Assembly (NCBI GenBank): GCA_932521035.1
Contig: OW051497.1
Location: forward strand, 9,858,001 to 9,922,000
DNA: 64,000 nt
Reading direction: 5' to 3'
Origin: Oscheius dolichura
Lineage: Eukaryota; Nematoda; Chromadorea; Rhabditida; Rhabditidae
Positions 13,601 through 25,531 of the stretch are shown here, in pieces. The translations under genes were made by a program, and so were the position numbers. The stretch's first letter is position 1. The number at the start of each line of letters is the position of its first letter. The notes beneath the pieces are model-generated. The model was given only the letters and a program-made list of their open reading frames with translations. It was not told the origin of the DNA and did no database searches.

Positions 13601-13863
13601 GCCACCTTACTCGCATTTCCTTTAAAAACAATACCAATATGTCACTGTCAATGTAGGCTACAGCGTTCTCAGACTCCTCAAAAACAATTTTGTCATCTGA
13701 AATAACAATTAACACGTCAGTTTATGTCATAAAACCAACCGACGCAAAGCTTATCCTTATTGAGCCAATTGCCCTCATCACTGATCTTGTTATTCGGAAC
13801 AAAGTAGAACATATGGCCGGATAAAAGTGACGGGATGATAAGCAGCAGCAGCGCCCACAACAT
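1695..13863 (-). CDS. Amnionless homologue
   Basis: Fourteen exons join with every phase consistent and give 534 residues. From the start they are 13863-13740, 13696-13635, 13595-13490, 12721-12621, 12577-12494, 3224-3168, 3122-2970, 2933-2837, 2801-2607, 2511-2296, 2254-2222, 2151-2069, 2028-1897 and 1856-1695. A signal peptide (MLWALLLLIIPSLLSG) is followed by the amnionless N-terminal pattern with GNW, the strand VSGMTLPQTGVIYL, and W-hP-NW...RIP...DDVYF. A Cys-rich module with GHCCDQCGAY follows, then one membrane span (ILVVLVVGSIVVFVL). The cytoplasmic tail has IDNPSF, resembling the NPxF-type endocytic signals of amnionless. Vertebrate amnionless pairs with cubilin for endocytic uptake. 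An upstream in-frame ATG exists at 13920. Intron 5 is 9.27 kb and contains the receptor-globin gene on the other strand. Confidence 0.82.
3225..9784. other. Long intronic, gene-poor part of amnionless intron 5
   Basis: Apart from the globin-like fragment near 4.6-5.0 kb, no convincing exon was found. Overlapping forward ORFs at 5090-5601 lack domain signatures and clear splice context. Pyrimidine-rich blocks are common. The segment could hold regulatory sequence for the nested receptor-globin gene, but nothing specific is visible. Confidence 0.5.
4629..4985 (-). pseudogene. Possible globin-like fragment inside amnionless intron
   Basis: Two minus-strand exon-like pieces join in frame across a 53 bp intron (4914-4862, GTGAGC to AAAG). 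The downstream piece reads HKSFWKTIYDRHP...GMVLFKDEPELCNLF, which resembles the A-helix Trp and the B/C-helix pattern of globins. The frame then stops at 4629. Another frame continues with YEFHETLRVAF (about 4570), reminiscent of a globin E helix, which suggests a frameshift or an unrecognised intron. No proximal-His region could be placed. It may be a decayed globin gene, a partial gene, or chance similarity. Confidence 0.3.
9785..12268 (+). CDS. glb-33: GLB-33-type fusion of a 7TM receptor and a globin
   Basis: Fourteen exons join with all phases consistent (1641 nt, 546 residues): 9785-9849, 9901-10009, 10055-10234, 10430-10497, 10541-10621, 10758-10866, 10905-11004, 11048-11147, 11170-11269, 11314-11421, 11519-11743, 11783-11941, 11984-12118, 12167-12268. 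Residues 1-340 are a class A receptor. They include GTIGNL in TM1, MALAIWDT in TM2, IWCVVAITTQRFLATRDP at the end of TM3 (DRY position), and NFFVIVNSATNCFIF in TM7 (NPxxY position). This resembles nematode FMRFamide-type peptide receptors. Residues from about 350 onward are a globin: SSWKNAL, HPQLFSAF with the CD1 Phe, VGAVHANRG with the likely proximal His, and a final helix ending IIREMKMGTW. The arrangement matches C. elegans GLB-33, a neuronal globin-coupled receptor. The gene lies antisense within an amnionless intron. The symbol is assigned by architecture. Confidence 0.88.
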
Positions 13864-13920
13864 CCTGGGAGGAATGCCCTTCGAGCGGTTTTGTTTAGTT
13901 TTGTAACCGAAAACCTCCAT

Positions 13921-14455
13921 TTACCTGGTCATAAACTGTTGATTCGTTATTTTCTAGACTGTTTGACAGCTGTCTTTCTCTTACTTATTTCATACACCTT
14001 TTCGATTCCAGCTGTAGCTTGCAGATACCATTTTTTATAAGATTGATCTACCGTACACCCTGTTTGGTATTTTCAAATGATAGACAGCTTTTATAGAGAC
14101 CTTTTTGGAATAAATCGGCGTGAAAATTCTTCCTTATCCTCGTGGTAATTCAATTTTGGAAGAAAAACGGAAGGTATTCAAGAAATTTGTTATAATCTAT
14201 CCTAGCTTCCATGCGGCTACCGTAGTGAATTTATTTTGCTCGTCCCAATAAACGCGCTGTGCGCCGTCCAAAGCTGCCAATATCACGCGCGAGGCTCTGC
14301 CAATTAGCGCTTACCCTGTTGACGAGGTCCATTTGTTACCTCGTTTCCTGGTCCGACGGGGGAAATATCTCAGATTTTCTGAGGGTTTTCATTGATTTCT
14401 TTCGTTATTTTCTGCCGTTCCCTTGACTTTACGTAGACAACAAATTTCAGACTCT
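13921..14455. promoter_or_regulatory. Shared intergenic region between divergent genes
   Basis: This 535 bp stretch separates the amnionless start (-) from the gene starting at 14456 (+), so it should contain both promoters. TTTCAG at 14445-14450 lies just before the ATG of the right-hand gene, as expected for a trans-splice acceptor or a 5' UTR intron. No specific factor site is claimed. Confidence 0.45.
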
Positions 14456-16280
14456 ATGCCCGATAAAAAACATGTAGGCCATGTATGTCGAACTCGCGTC
14501 GTTCGGACAAAATTTATTACTGTTGAAACAAGGAGGAAGTTTGAGGAATGCTACACACGGTATATTCGCTTTTAAGTATGTTCTAATCCTCTTTTTAGGG
14601 TGGATAAGCACGCATCGTCTACGTTCTTTAAAATTCTGATCCTTCACAACTATCCAGAAGTTCATATTGTATTAGATTGGGTTAGTTACATAGTTAGATA
14701 AATTTTTATTAAATTTATTTTCAATTATATTTATAATATTCTAGGCCGATCTCTTCTATTCGGATCAAAACAACAATTGCGAAGAAGCGGGTAAAATTTT
14801 TTCGAATGGAATGTTCTCGGTGGATTGCCTTATGAGGACCATCAAAGTGAGTCAGTCAATATTGTGATCGATGCTTTTTGTACTTTAGTATCTACTGTGT
14901 TGTGGTGTCCTTACTTTTTATGATATCTCTCTGATGAAAAACTACTAGAGGGAAAAATAAAAAGGACATAGATGTCGGTTCGTTACCTTAGCACATGGCG
15001 GTGCTGATAGGTGAATACGTTGCATGTGCACTCGCCTTGGCCCGTCTCTTCCGGATCCTGTCAGCTTCTTTCCTTATTTTCACGCCTGCATGAATAGAAA
15101 TCGTATTTTGTGAAAATTTTACGATTCTCAGGCTCATGACTTGATTCCGGTTAATGGAAAGCGACGAGCTGTTCAACTTATCACAAAGTTAGTTCTTTAT
15201 TTTGTTTTTATTCTATTCGCTTTTAGGAAACCCAATGTTCCTTTCAAAGTAGACGAAATCAAGACCAGGTGCTCTGAAAATAGGTAATTTCAGCTGTCTT
15301 TTTTGCACTCTAAGAGTATATTTTTCTAGATCTCCCTACGTGGAACGAGCTGTGATTATTATGGCATACTACCTCCTTCCTGGGGTTGTTGACAATCTGG
15401 AAATGTGTTATCAGCTTAAAAATGCTTTAACCGACGACGAGCACATGATAAACAAACGGAAGCAACAAGATTCTGTAATGGCTAAGGTTAAATTCGACTA
15501 TTACAAATACGTGGAGGATGCGCAAATCAAACAGTTTATGAAATATCTCACAGATTTGTAAGTATCGCCGTAGTTCATTTTATTGCTTTTCCATTGTTGT
15601 AGGCAAATCGATTGGGATATATGGGCATGCAGTTTCGCATTAGCTAAAGAGGTCATTCTATATGATGAAGAAGTTATGGAGCTTTATGACAGCTTTATTA
15701 TTGATATAAGTGGACGGCTCATCTGTGAGAGGCAACGAAGCTCCAATGGGAAGCACACATTGAGGGACTTATACGATATATGTTGCAATTACACTAGGGA
15801 ACGCGAGGCAGAGTAGGTTTTCTTACATTCTTTTTCGTAGAAGGTTTCGAGCTGTTACTTACCTCTGCCTCACATTCTAGGACAATCCTGCTGGGCCTAG
15901 CTTGTTAGAAGGGTCCTCTAGGCTTCCGGCTTTTTCAAAGACATAAACTTTTGAATGAAACGTGTAAAACAAGCCGCCTTCTTGTTGCAGGTCAAATTCA
16001 CCCCCACTTCTTAATCCCAAAAAGATGCAGATTAACCCAATTCCCCCTCAAATGAACCCAGACCAACGTCATAAATAATTCCGTATTATTCAGCCCCCAA
16101 GAAATGGACATGTTCAAATACCTCCTGATGATGCTAATTGGCGACTATGATAAGAAGGCAATGTGGAATGGCCATCTCTATCCTAAGTATGTCAATTTGT
16201 TTCGGAGAATGGAGGAGCTCCGTCTGCATATGGATGAGCATCGATTTGACAAGAAGGACAAGAAGTGCAATAAGAAGTAA
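14456..16280 (+). CDS. Unrecognised protein, Lys-rich C-terminus
   Basis: Exons join in phase: 14456-14559, 14599-14680, 14745-14846, one starting at 15132, one from about 15227, 15331-15558 and 15602-15814, and a last exon of about 16094-16280. The start sits six bases after TTTCAG, a likely spliced-leader acceptor. The protein of roughly 290 residues has no signal peptide or membrane span. It is helical and charged in the middle (KVKFDYYKYVEDAQIKQF) and ends in KKDKKCNKK. The last intron has an alternative reading near 15992 that ends early at 16075. AATAAA near 16417 fits as a poly(A) signal. No family was recognised. Confidence 0.7.
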
Positions 16281-16579
16281 CTAGGAAATGATACTTGTAT
16301 TGACGTAGTCCAACTGTGACCAAAGCATAATCGGATCCGTAGTGATATTCCCCTATACCGGTTGCTCTAGATCTTTTCTGTAAATATCCTCTTTTTTCCT
16401 TTTTAGTTTCTAACCAATAAATCCTTGCCGACGTAGTTAAGAATATGGCGTCGTTTCCTCTAATATCATGAGGTGCTTCGTCATCGAGAGAGACTATATT
16501 CTCCCTCTATGAGCCAGATCAGAGCTAGATCTCAGGATCTCTTTATAAAAGCTAGGGCCACTTCACTCTGAACCGCGTT

Positions 16580-17197
16580 ATGAATCTCTTCATTTCTTTC
16601 GCTCTTACTTCTACAATCTTATTGGTAGCCTTGGTTTTGGTTTGCTACCTATTGCTATTGATGGTAGCAAGATACTTCATTACTCGTCGTGAAGGAGGCG
16701 ATGCTGCTGGGATTCTTCCACAGAAGTTGAGGCCGGATGACTTGGCTTGTTGTGATTACAGTAAGTACAACAACAACAAGAACCTTCTGTAACAAAATTT
16801 GACCGCTAACACCGTTTTCAAAACCAACAAAGCTTGCATTACCAAGTTTTCTTTCTCAGACAGATTGTGCTCCTGCTCACGTGAAAACGTTCTCGTCTAA
16901 TCATGGGATCCCAAAATAACTTTCTGAGAATCTCTTAATCACTGTTATTTCAAAATGTCATCTTCCCAAGAGTTTTTAATTTAATTTGCTATCATTTCCA
17001 GTCTACACCACGTCATCTCCACCAAGCATCATAACGCGCCACGAAGAACAGCCGCCAGGTGATAATCTGACCCATTCTAGGCCAGTTCAGGTTTAGGTTA
17101 CATGGATATCGAAGCCAATCGCGCTTCTCCGTGTCCCAGTTATGAAACGGTCGTCTACACGGATCGGATAACAAGAATGTTTGAGCATCTCTACTGA
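16580..17197 (+). CDS. Small single-span membrane protein with PPGY motif
   Basis: Three exons (16580-16760, 17002-17058, 17097-17197) give about 112 residues. A strong hydrophobic segment occupies about residues 4-31 and is followed by the basic sequence TRR, so it should anchor the protein. The tail contains PPGY, which fits the PPxY class bound by WW domains, and PSYETVVY. Adaptor function through WW-domain ubiquitin ligases would be an inference only. No family was recognised. It may share regulation with the upstream gene, which ends 300 bp before it. Confidence 0.65.
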
Positions 17198-17621
17198 AGA
17201 AATATCCCAAAAGCTGTATTAGTCATTCTGTCTACACCTTTCTAAGTTGAAAATCACCGCTCACCCTATAAAAAATTCATCGAATGACACGGACGGAATA
17301 ATAAAACATAGCGTGAATATCTTCAAAGCAGTAAAATTCTTCTAAAAATAGTCTACGATTAAACCGGGGGTAAAACCGATGAGGGGGAAAATGTTCACAG
17401 GATATGGGTACGGGCGTACTGACCTGAAGAGGGAGAAGTAGTTACAGTAATTTACTGGCGGATAGAATTTTGTAGATAAAGTGACTCGTTATGAGGAAGA
17501 GGGGGGACATAGTTTTGGCCGGGGCCACACGGCGGCTATATGGTCTCAGTATACGGTATTTAATTTACATTGAATTACGATTGGGTAAATGTTCTAGTTC
17601 TAGGGAAAATGTACAGTATGT
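17198..17621. other. Intergenic, convergent genes
   Basis: The small membrane protein gene (+) and the second synaptotagmin (-) end toward each other here. No coding or structured feature was found. Confidence 0.5.
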
Positions 17622-18860
17622 CTAATCATCATTAAAAGGCATCAATGTGTGCCACTGGGCTACGGAACGTCTCGGCGTGGCCAGCATGTCGTTCCATTGC
17701 TTCAATCCGAAGCCGGTCGCATTTGCTCCAATAATGACCTAAAGCAAACATCATTCAAGGGATTTCCGGATAATTACCTGGCCGATCCTTTCATTCGAAC
17801 CCACCCTATCGTAGTCAGACACCGTGATGTGAAGATGCACTCTCTAAAGAAGAGGATCTACCAAAAGAATTTCCCCCACCTGCATCTTTTCCGGAGTCAC
17901 GTCAAAACTAAAAGACTCATTGTAATAGGGATTCAACGTCTTCATCTTAATCGTCGTCTTCTTCTTCTCTAACCGCTTATTTTGCATCATCAGGTAAATC
18001 TTCACGTAGGGATCTGAAAATAGCCGTCGTTTAAATAGCGTCCCCTGTTCTTTAGTCACCAGACAATCCGAGTACGTCCATTTTCTTGAGATTTTTACAC
18101 TCCATGACGACAACAGATAACTTATTCTTATTGGGAACGTATCTCAACGCGAGGCACACTTCACCTAAGCGATTTTCCTGCAAAGCTTTTTACTAAATTG
18201 AATCCGGCTACTTCACAAACCGGCGGGCTTTCAATTAGATCAACTCTTTCCAGTGTTGTAGCCAGGTCAATTTTACCCAGGGGCACGGAGACCTGCCCGA
18301 TTTGGTCGTGTTTGCCGAATCTGTCGAAATCAAACACGTTCATTACCAGGGTTTGGTTTGCAACTTCTGCATAGGGGATCTAAGATTTCTGGTGTCATTC
18401 GGAGGCGACAGCGGCTGCTCCTCACCTTGAAAGTGAAATTCTCATTAAAGACGGGATTTAATGATTTTCGCTGCACTTTTGTTTGGAACTTCTTCTTTTT
18501 GTCCGGAAGCAAAAACAATTTTACATAAGGGTCCGACGTTCCACCGAGGTCCATTGCCGGAAGCTCTTCAGCTTGAATTATGACCACCGTAAGCTGAAAG
18601 CGTGTCCTCGATATTACATATATAATAAATCCTCTCATATATATTTCTGTGACTTTTGCTCATTCATTACCAAGAATTCTCATCAGCAAAAGAGCATCTC
18701 GGAAAAGGGAACAAGTCCCGCTGATTTCATTCGGAGAAGAAGCGCAACGGGGGGCTTAAGAACCTACCGTATTTTTATCGAAATCATAGTCCAATTTGTA
18801 CTGTAGGCGTCCCAGGAACTTCTTCTCCTTTTCGTCCTCTTTCTTTTTCGTTACGGACAT
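17622..18860 (-). CDS. Synaptotagmin with C2A and C2B (N-terminal exons not found)
   Basis: Exons read from 18860 downward. C2A starts with [17 protein letters not shown] and includes [31 protein letters not shown] and [17 protein letters not shown]2B includes [10 protein letters not shown], the polybasic [22 protein letters not shown] and [15 protein letters not shown], and ends [11 protein letters not shown] before the stop at 17622. This is the synaptotagmin-1-like class, the Ca2+ sensor of synaptic vesicle fusion. In C2B loop 3 the usual Asp is Glu (SNE). The first exon begins right after TTTCCAG, so an upstream exon with the membrane anchor should exist at higher coordinates, but none was recognised. 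Confidence 0.88.
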
Positions 18861-21800
18861 CTGGAAAGAATTAGTTAATCAACCTGTTGACGGCTTCAGA
18901 AGAGAGGAAAGAAAATAGAGGATAATATAGGAATGAGCTGGGCAGAAAAAACGGGAGGACGGCAGCTTTTGTTGGACGCGCCAGAGCATCTAATGAGGGT
19001 TGCAGTGGTTGCTCTTTAATCATGAAGCACAATTCAGTCGTCTAGTCCACAGAAAGCAGGATAAATTGAGGATTTGAGAGCGGGCTCAACAAACCAACCC
19101 CGAATGGAAATCATGAAGGAGAGGAGAAGTGTTCACAAGAAAAGGGGAGAATGGAGCCGTGAACATGCAAACAGACAATAAAGCCCTGATTAATCCACTG
19201 TGAGGATAAGGAGGCAAACAACAAGAAAGAGGGAGAGGAACGTCGTCTATGTCAAATGTCCATCCGAGTAATCAGCCCTTGTGGGAAAAGGAGAGCACAT
19301 GACAGGGAGGAGAGAGCTCTGACAGAAACCGAAAACAAAAGCGATGAATTTGACAAACTGGCTGACAATTAGGACTAAGATGAGATGAAATGATTGGGAG
19401 GAAGGCGGGCAGGGTTGGCACGCACACACGTGTATGGAGCACATGAATGTGAATAGGGGGGATATAGGGAGCGAGAGCAATGGGGGATCTTTTTACTAGC
19501 GGCTATAGGAAAATAGGATTTTGGAATTCGCCAGAACGGAGCGGAATAGGAAAGTTATGGGATTTTGACGTAATGTGTTGTCAGGGAGAAAAGTCCAAAG
19601 GAATGTCAAGCTCCAAAGTTATGGGAATCGGTATAGGAAAACATTTTTTTTGAAATCGCAGTGGGCACCAGGGAAAGCAGAAAAATGATTTCACACGTAA
19701 AGCGCTTTGCAAAAACATTGCATTCTTAATTGAATACGAAGGGGTGTGCTTAATGAGGTAGATATTCGAGACGGATGCAATAACTAGCCTGAAAATGGGA
19801 GCATACCCTTATCTGATCCAAAAGGTAGACGGAAGTCTTGTCCCCAACTGGTGGAAGTTGAGGATGAATAACGTGATTATTGTCACCCTCCGCAATCAGA
19901 CACATTCAGGGTTGGAGAAGAGAGAGCGAGGGTTTCTTCCCCAGAAGGGAGGGTAAATGATTGTTATTGACACTGCAGACAACAAAAAGCGGTTTCAAAG
20001 GAGCGGAGTGGCAGAATGTAACAGGGAAAATATCCGGTGGTTGTTGAGATCTGCCGGAAACAAAGAGGAATGTGAATATGGACCATTTCAAAAGGATACC
20101 GGATTAAACTTTAGTTCTGAGCACTTGTTACGGTACTGACTCAGCAAAATAAAGAATTTTACAGTAATCAACAGGCATAAAAAGATTTTTGGGTCAGAAA
20201 TTCAAAACCCTGGGAAATTTCTACTGGAAATGGACTATGACCGTTTTGAGAGGCGCGAGCAGACGACCAGGTGGTGGAGGGGATTTCTTTTCTGCAGACT
20301 ATCTCTGTTTAAAAAACATTCTACAAACCAAAGTAGAGATAAACAGCTTTCAAGCAGCTAAAAGATCTGCTTCAAGATTAAAACATCCTTGAGCAGAAGA
20401 GACCAACAACGACGTCAAAAGGGTTCCCAAAACCCTCCCCCCTCTTCTAATTCACTTGCAAAAAAAGAGCAACAAAAAAGGGCAATTACATTGCTGCATA
20501 ACTAAATATTTACTTTTTGTTCTCTCATTTCTAACTTGCACAGCGAGCGGTGCACACCGAACGCCAGCCGAGAAAGTTGATTATCTCCTGAATACTGCTT
20601 ACGACACGAGCTAAACAAAGCCAATTTATAGCTCAACCTACACCCTGTCTATTTTTTTTCTCTTTTCTACTGGGGATATATTCCAGCTATACTAGTTAAT
20701 GGCCTACCCCTTGGGCCAATTAGACAGAGACAATGCATGTAGAACAGCAATCACAGCTGGCAGTGACACAAATAGAGGGAAAATGTTGAAACAAACGCAC
20801 AAAATGCCATTCACTTCAGTCAATATGGGGAGAAGAGAGAGAGCGCAGTACTAATTGGCCGTGGAGTTTTTGGCAATTCAATATTAGAGGAGTAGAGAGA
20901 CTACTAGGTGAGAGATTGGGACACAAGCTCACATTGACATTGATTCGACTCATGACCAATTTCTACATGCATAATTAGATGGATATTTCAGTCCGTCACA
21001 TAAAAAATCATACGTCGAAGGAGAGGTATCTGTCAGCCATTTAATTATGCAGCTGCTGCATATCCCATGAATTACTCCGGATGAGGAAGAAGAGGCCGTC
21101 TTTCGGCGAACTTCTTTATCCCAAAATAATAGAACTAGAGCTAGGGGACGAGCTGTGACTTGTAAATAGAAGAGGGGGATATTTAAACCACCCGGGACGT
21201 AAGATATCTTACGACGAGGGGGAGCTATCTACTTGTGTGTCCATATTTCCTGCGGACTCCTCAACAGCAACCCTCTTTTTATCCCCTGAAGTCCGAAAAG
21301 ATCGCAAGACCGCTTTTCAGAGATTTCCCTTTTGTTCGCAAACAGAATTAAGCCAGCGAATTCACGTACACTACTTCAGATGGAGAGCCGCCAGAGGAGC
21401 TCTACAGCCGTCTTAATTCGGACTCGAGAGCGGCTTAACCCGCTTCTGACCTTTTTTACTATACATCATCAATCTGGGGATTAGCTTTGGTGGGAGACTC
21501 AATTATGTAGTGTGCCTCGAAAACAGATGATATAAAGAAGCGTGGAGCGGCGATCGATGGCTGCCCGCTCGGCAACGCAATAGGAAGAGGTTTACCCACT
21601 ACCCGGGATATCCTGAACGTTTATTTCTCATAAGAGAAAAAGAAATATGAACAGACATATTCATGTCCCGTGGCTCATCTATTCCCACATATGCTTCCAC
21701 GCGGCTGCAAATTCTGAGGCGGAGCATGCGTCTTCTCGTAAACGATGCGCTTGGAAATAAATAGGGTTATCATATATCATTGTGGCTGTCGTGTTAAGGA

Positions 21801-24435
21801 AAAAGTGGAAGTGGACGAGGTGCCTTAGATGGATGGAACTGATCTATGGCAACGTAAAGAGCCGCTTGAACATGAACAGCTGAAAGAATTGAACCTAATT
21901 GGTCAACATAAACGTAATTCAAAGAAGAGTAAATAAAGCATTCGGGCAAAATAATCCAACGTTATCGAATACTCGTGAGAGTAGACGATTTTGGCCATCT
22001 AAAAGGGCGTAGTAAAAGACTTACGGGCGAGGAAAGGGTCACGCGAAATGCGCGTACCTCATAAAGTCGCCAATATTGAGAAATAGGGGGAAGCTCTCCC
22101 CCGTTAGGCAACATTTGAATAAGAGTAGGCGTTTTCAGAGATGGATATCAAATTTACATTTCGGAAATTGGGGGTGGGACAAAGAATAAACGGCGGGGGA
22201 CTGGAAACACTTGATTCCTGTATGACGTGGGGGTTAGATCTGTCAAGATAACATTCCAAATGAAGCTATCCCATTCATAATATGCTCCATTCTCGGAGAG
22301 GACAAAAAGTTACGCGCTTTCATTAGGCAGATGTGACACTACTCTCGCTATGCATGATCAGTAGCCTGGAAGCTGAATGACTTCTACTTCTTCACGCAAA
22401 TCTGCTAAAGAAATAGGGATTAATGAAGGAAGATGATGTTTCCTGGAAATGTTGAGATTAAATTATAAGCGATGTACAAGATCATTTAATGACTCCTAGG
22501 GACCGGAATAAAGTTTGTTGTCAACATCATTTGAGCATAAAACGAACATAATTGTCCCAAAAGGAATTCAATCTTTACGCCCTTAATCGTTTTTGAATAA
22601 ATAAGCGTCTAGACTACGTTTTACTCGAGACAGAAAACGTGGGAACATGCGCATGATTAACGAAAAGCTCTTGTTTTTTGGGTTCTCCAGCTTTTTACAG
22701 CTATACTAAGGGAACGGTATTGTTGGGCACCCCCAGACATGACGTTATGAGGCATTTTGAAGAGGTAGTAATTATATGGGGGCATAATTTGCCCGCCCCT
22801 GGGGAGCATAGACACTTCGTAATAAGCTATCTAATTCGAGGCATCCTGACCAGATACCGGATACTGGGAGCATTATACCGATTTTGACAAGATTATGAAG
22901 AGCAATCATTGGTCAGCCCAATGGATGGCTCCTCATATCTTCACACAACAAATAGAAGGGCATGCCACAACAATATAACTGCCTTTCTGAACCTCGTGAC
23001 TTGAAAATACACAAGTAGGCGAGCTTCGGCCATAAACGACGTTCCCGTTTGAATATCGGAAAAGGGTAGACGTTGTTCCCCCATATGTTCTGGGCTTCCC
23101 CTGGTTTTGAGCTTAGCCTGTTAAAAGCAACCGAAACTGCTGTTCGGTAGCCAAAACTATCAAGTCCAACTGTCAGCTCTGTAATGAAAATAGTAAGTTT
23201 TCTACTTGGTCCAGAAATTCTTTCTTTGGGCCAGGGTTTATTCTACAGAAATTGGCTCCACTTTCTTCGCCGAGTGCCTCAATGGCATCTTTTCCCTTGC
23301 CACTACGTCAATGTGTCTTATTCATATTCACGAATACGCCCTGTCCATGTCACCGATCCAATCTACCAGCAGAAAAGATACGTAATGGGCTAATTACTCT
23401 TCCTTCGGCCAAAAATCCATGGCGGTTCCCTTTATTCTATGCGTAACGGCTCTGTCATGCCTGTTCTCTATTGTATCTCTTCCTGCCCGAGAGTGACCAT
23501 CCTTCCATCTGTCGCCCATGTTGCATACTCCCATCCTCCCTCTCTTTTTCGACTCATTGTCAACCACTTCTCAAAACCTGTTGGTTTTGACAGTGTGCAA
23601 TGCGCCATGATTTGATCCCATTTTGTTCGCACAATAGTCGTTTAGAGGGAAAAAAAGCGTTGCCTATCCTCAGCTCTCCCCTTAAACCGGCTGTATCACC
23701 TAATTTCGTCCGACAGTAAATGGTTGCAAAGTGACTCTACATGTTGACAGGTGGTCTCCGCGAGACAGTGCCAGATGTGCGCAGGGCGGGCCATCACTCC
23801 TCTCCCTCTCCGGTTGGCTCTATGGCGATTATGTTTGCTTGTCGCTCTTCTCACTTCTAATAGCTCTCTTCAGACGCTATGTTTACCTTCGTACCGAACA
23901 TGATACCTGTGCAGACTTGTTTCTGTTAGCCATTCCAGGTCACTGTTCCTTTTTGTTCCGTCTGCCGCTTATGCATACTGCTGCCCTTTGATACCTTTGT
24001 TCTGTTGCCGCCTATTTTGTGTTTAAAAACTGAGGCGCTTAACTGCCACAGTGTAGAATCTATCTGTTTTGAAACCTCTTTTTATAGCCGTTCCTTTACT
24101 CTTCAAAACTTCCTAGTGTCTTGTACAATCTCTTGTACGGTGAGCAGTTTAAACTTTTGTGCGATATTTGCCATTTTCCCGGGAGTACAGTCATTTTCGA
24201 AACTACTACGATTTCACGTAGACGAGAGGGAGCATTGTTGGGACGAGAGTGCCCCTCGAGCCAACCGTAATGTTTGGAATGCTCACAGTGCGAATTGATT
24301 CCCGCCCTCACAGCGATCTGTCAACAGCTGCTAATTATTGGCTCCCTTTACCATTTCGATACACTCTTCCCGTTCTTCTCACTATTCCTTATCATTTCTT
24401 GTTTCTATCCCCCTTTTCAGTTACTGTATTGCCTA
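18861..24435. other. Gene-poor 5.6 kb
   Basis: No convincing exon was found on either strand. It probably contains the missing 5' exons, a long first intron and the promoter of the synaptotagmin. It is purine-rich on the + strand, with pyrimidine tracts on the other. A perfect 16 bp palindrome lies at 21198-21213 (CGTAAGATATCTTACG). Several ORFs of 60-97 residues between 22.6 and 24.3 kb lack splice or domain support. Confidence 0.5.
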
Positions 24436-25217
24436 ATGCTCTGGCTACTTCTACAGCTACCCGTGGCCTTTGGAGGATTCATGTGTTATCAGTGCGCTAC
24501 TGACTCAGCTGTTTTGGTAAGCGTTGGAGAAAACGTTATGACGGGTGGATACTTTTAGAATTGGTCCAGATTTCGGTTACCAATGCAACAAGGAGATTCA
24601 ATGGTTGGGGATAACATGTGCTACAATGAGGAACAAGTGTCATCTCACGTTCCTTGTAGTGGGGTCTGTGTAACGGCTAATGTCACCACCGCTTCAGGAC
24701 ACGTCCACGGTTAGTTGGTGATCCAAATTTAGGGATAACGTACTTGCCACCCTCAACGAGAAAGTGCTAACATATCGCCCGCATCCCGGTGTATTTGCCC
24801 AATCTGGGGGATTGTTATGGTTTTGGGTGCGCGCTTACTTATCCGATCGAAAATGCCCTGTCGGCTGCCAATTCGGCTAATCCCCCAAGATCTAAGCAAC
24901 TCTGACCCCAAATATTATTCCAGCTGTCGTCCGCGATTGTCAGCATCTTTCTCCAAAGAAACAAGAAGAACTAGCGGAGACAGAAGACAATTGTGTGACA
25001 AAGGAGATAGAAGTCAGAAGGAAGCCGTAAGAACATTGAAATATTTCCTTTACCTATTCAAAATTACAGAATGTTTGTGAGGTACTGTTACTGCCAGGGA
25101 GATTTCTGTAATGGGAGGCAGCCGCTGAGAAGAAGCTACCGAAGACCAAGCCCCGACTCCACAAGTACAGTAACCTATTTATTAGGCATAATATTAGTGT
25201 CTTTTTTCTTGTTGTAA
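24436..25217 (+). CDS. Ly-6/uPAR-type secreted or GPI-anchored protein
   Basis: Four exons (24436-24516, 24559-24709, 24924-25026, 25070-25217) join in phase to give 160 residues. A signal peptide (MLWLLLQLPVAFGG) leads into FMCYQC, the usual start of a Ly-6 fold. Further cysteines follow, with VRDCQ and the terminal YCYCQGDFCN that closes the three-finger domain. A hydrophobic C-terminus (YLLGIILVSFFLL) ends the protein, as in GPI-anchored members. In nematodes this family includes ODR-2 and its homologues, which act in neurons. The exact orthologue is not clear. Confidence 0.82.
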
Positions 25218-25531
25218 TGGTTTTATTCTGTTGAAATCGGGCTTGCCTTCCCTCATAACCGATGTATTTGAAATTACGGGTGTAGATAAAAGTTTTACTG
25301 TTTGGTAGTAGACAATTAAGAGGTACTTTGCCTTCTGGTCACAGTAAGGCTCTAACTTCTTCCTCTGTTTTTCGATGCTTTGTGGGTTTCCACTTGTCTC
25401 CAAGTTTCGTTGTCCATTGCAATCAGCCCCCAAACGGCAGCTCACCAAAAAAGAGTGGACTGGAACGGCAAAACTGTGTCCGCCTGGTCGTATTTAAGAC
25501 TGACCGCGGAGAAAGAAACCACAGCAGCAGC
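25218..25531. other. Intergenic, likely collagen promoter
   Basis: This 314 bp stretch lies between two genes on the same strand. No discrete motif was recognised with confidence. Confidence 0.4.

Noticed and set aside
21198-21213. Perfect 16 bp palindrome as a regulatory operator
   Set aside because: A single palindrome in a long gene-poor region has no support as a binding site.
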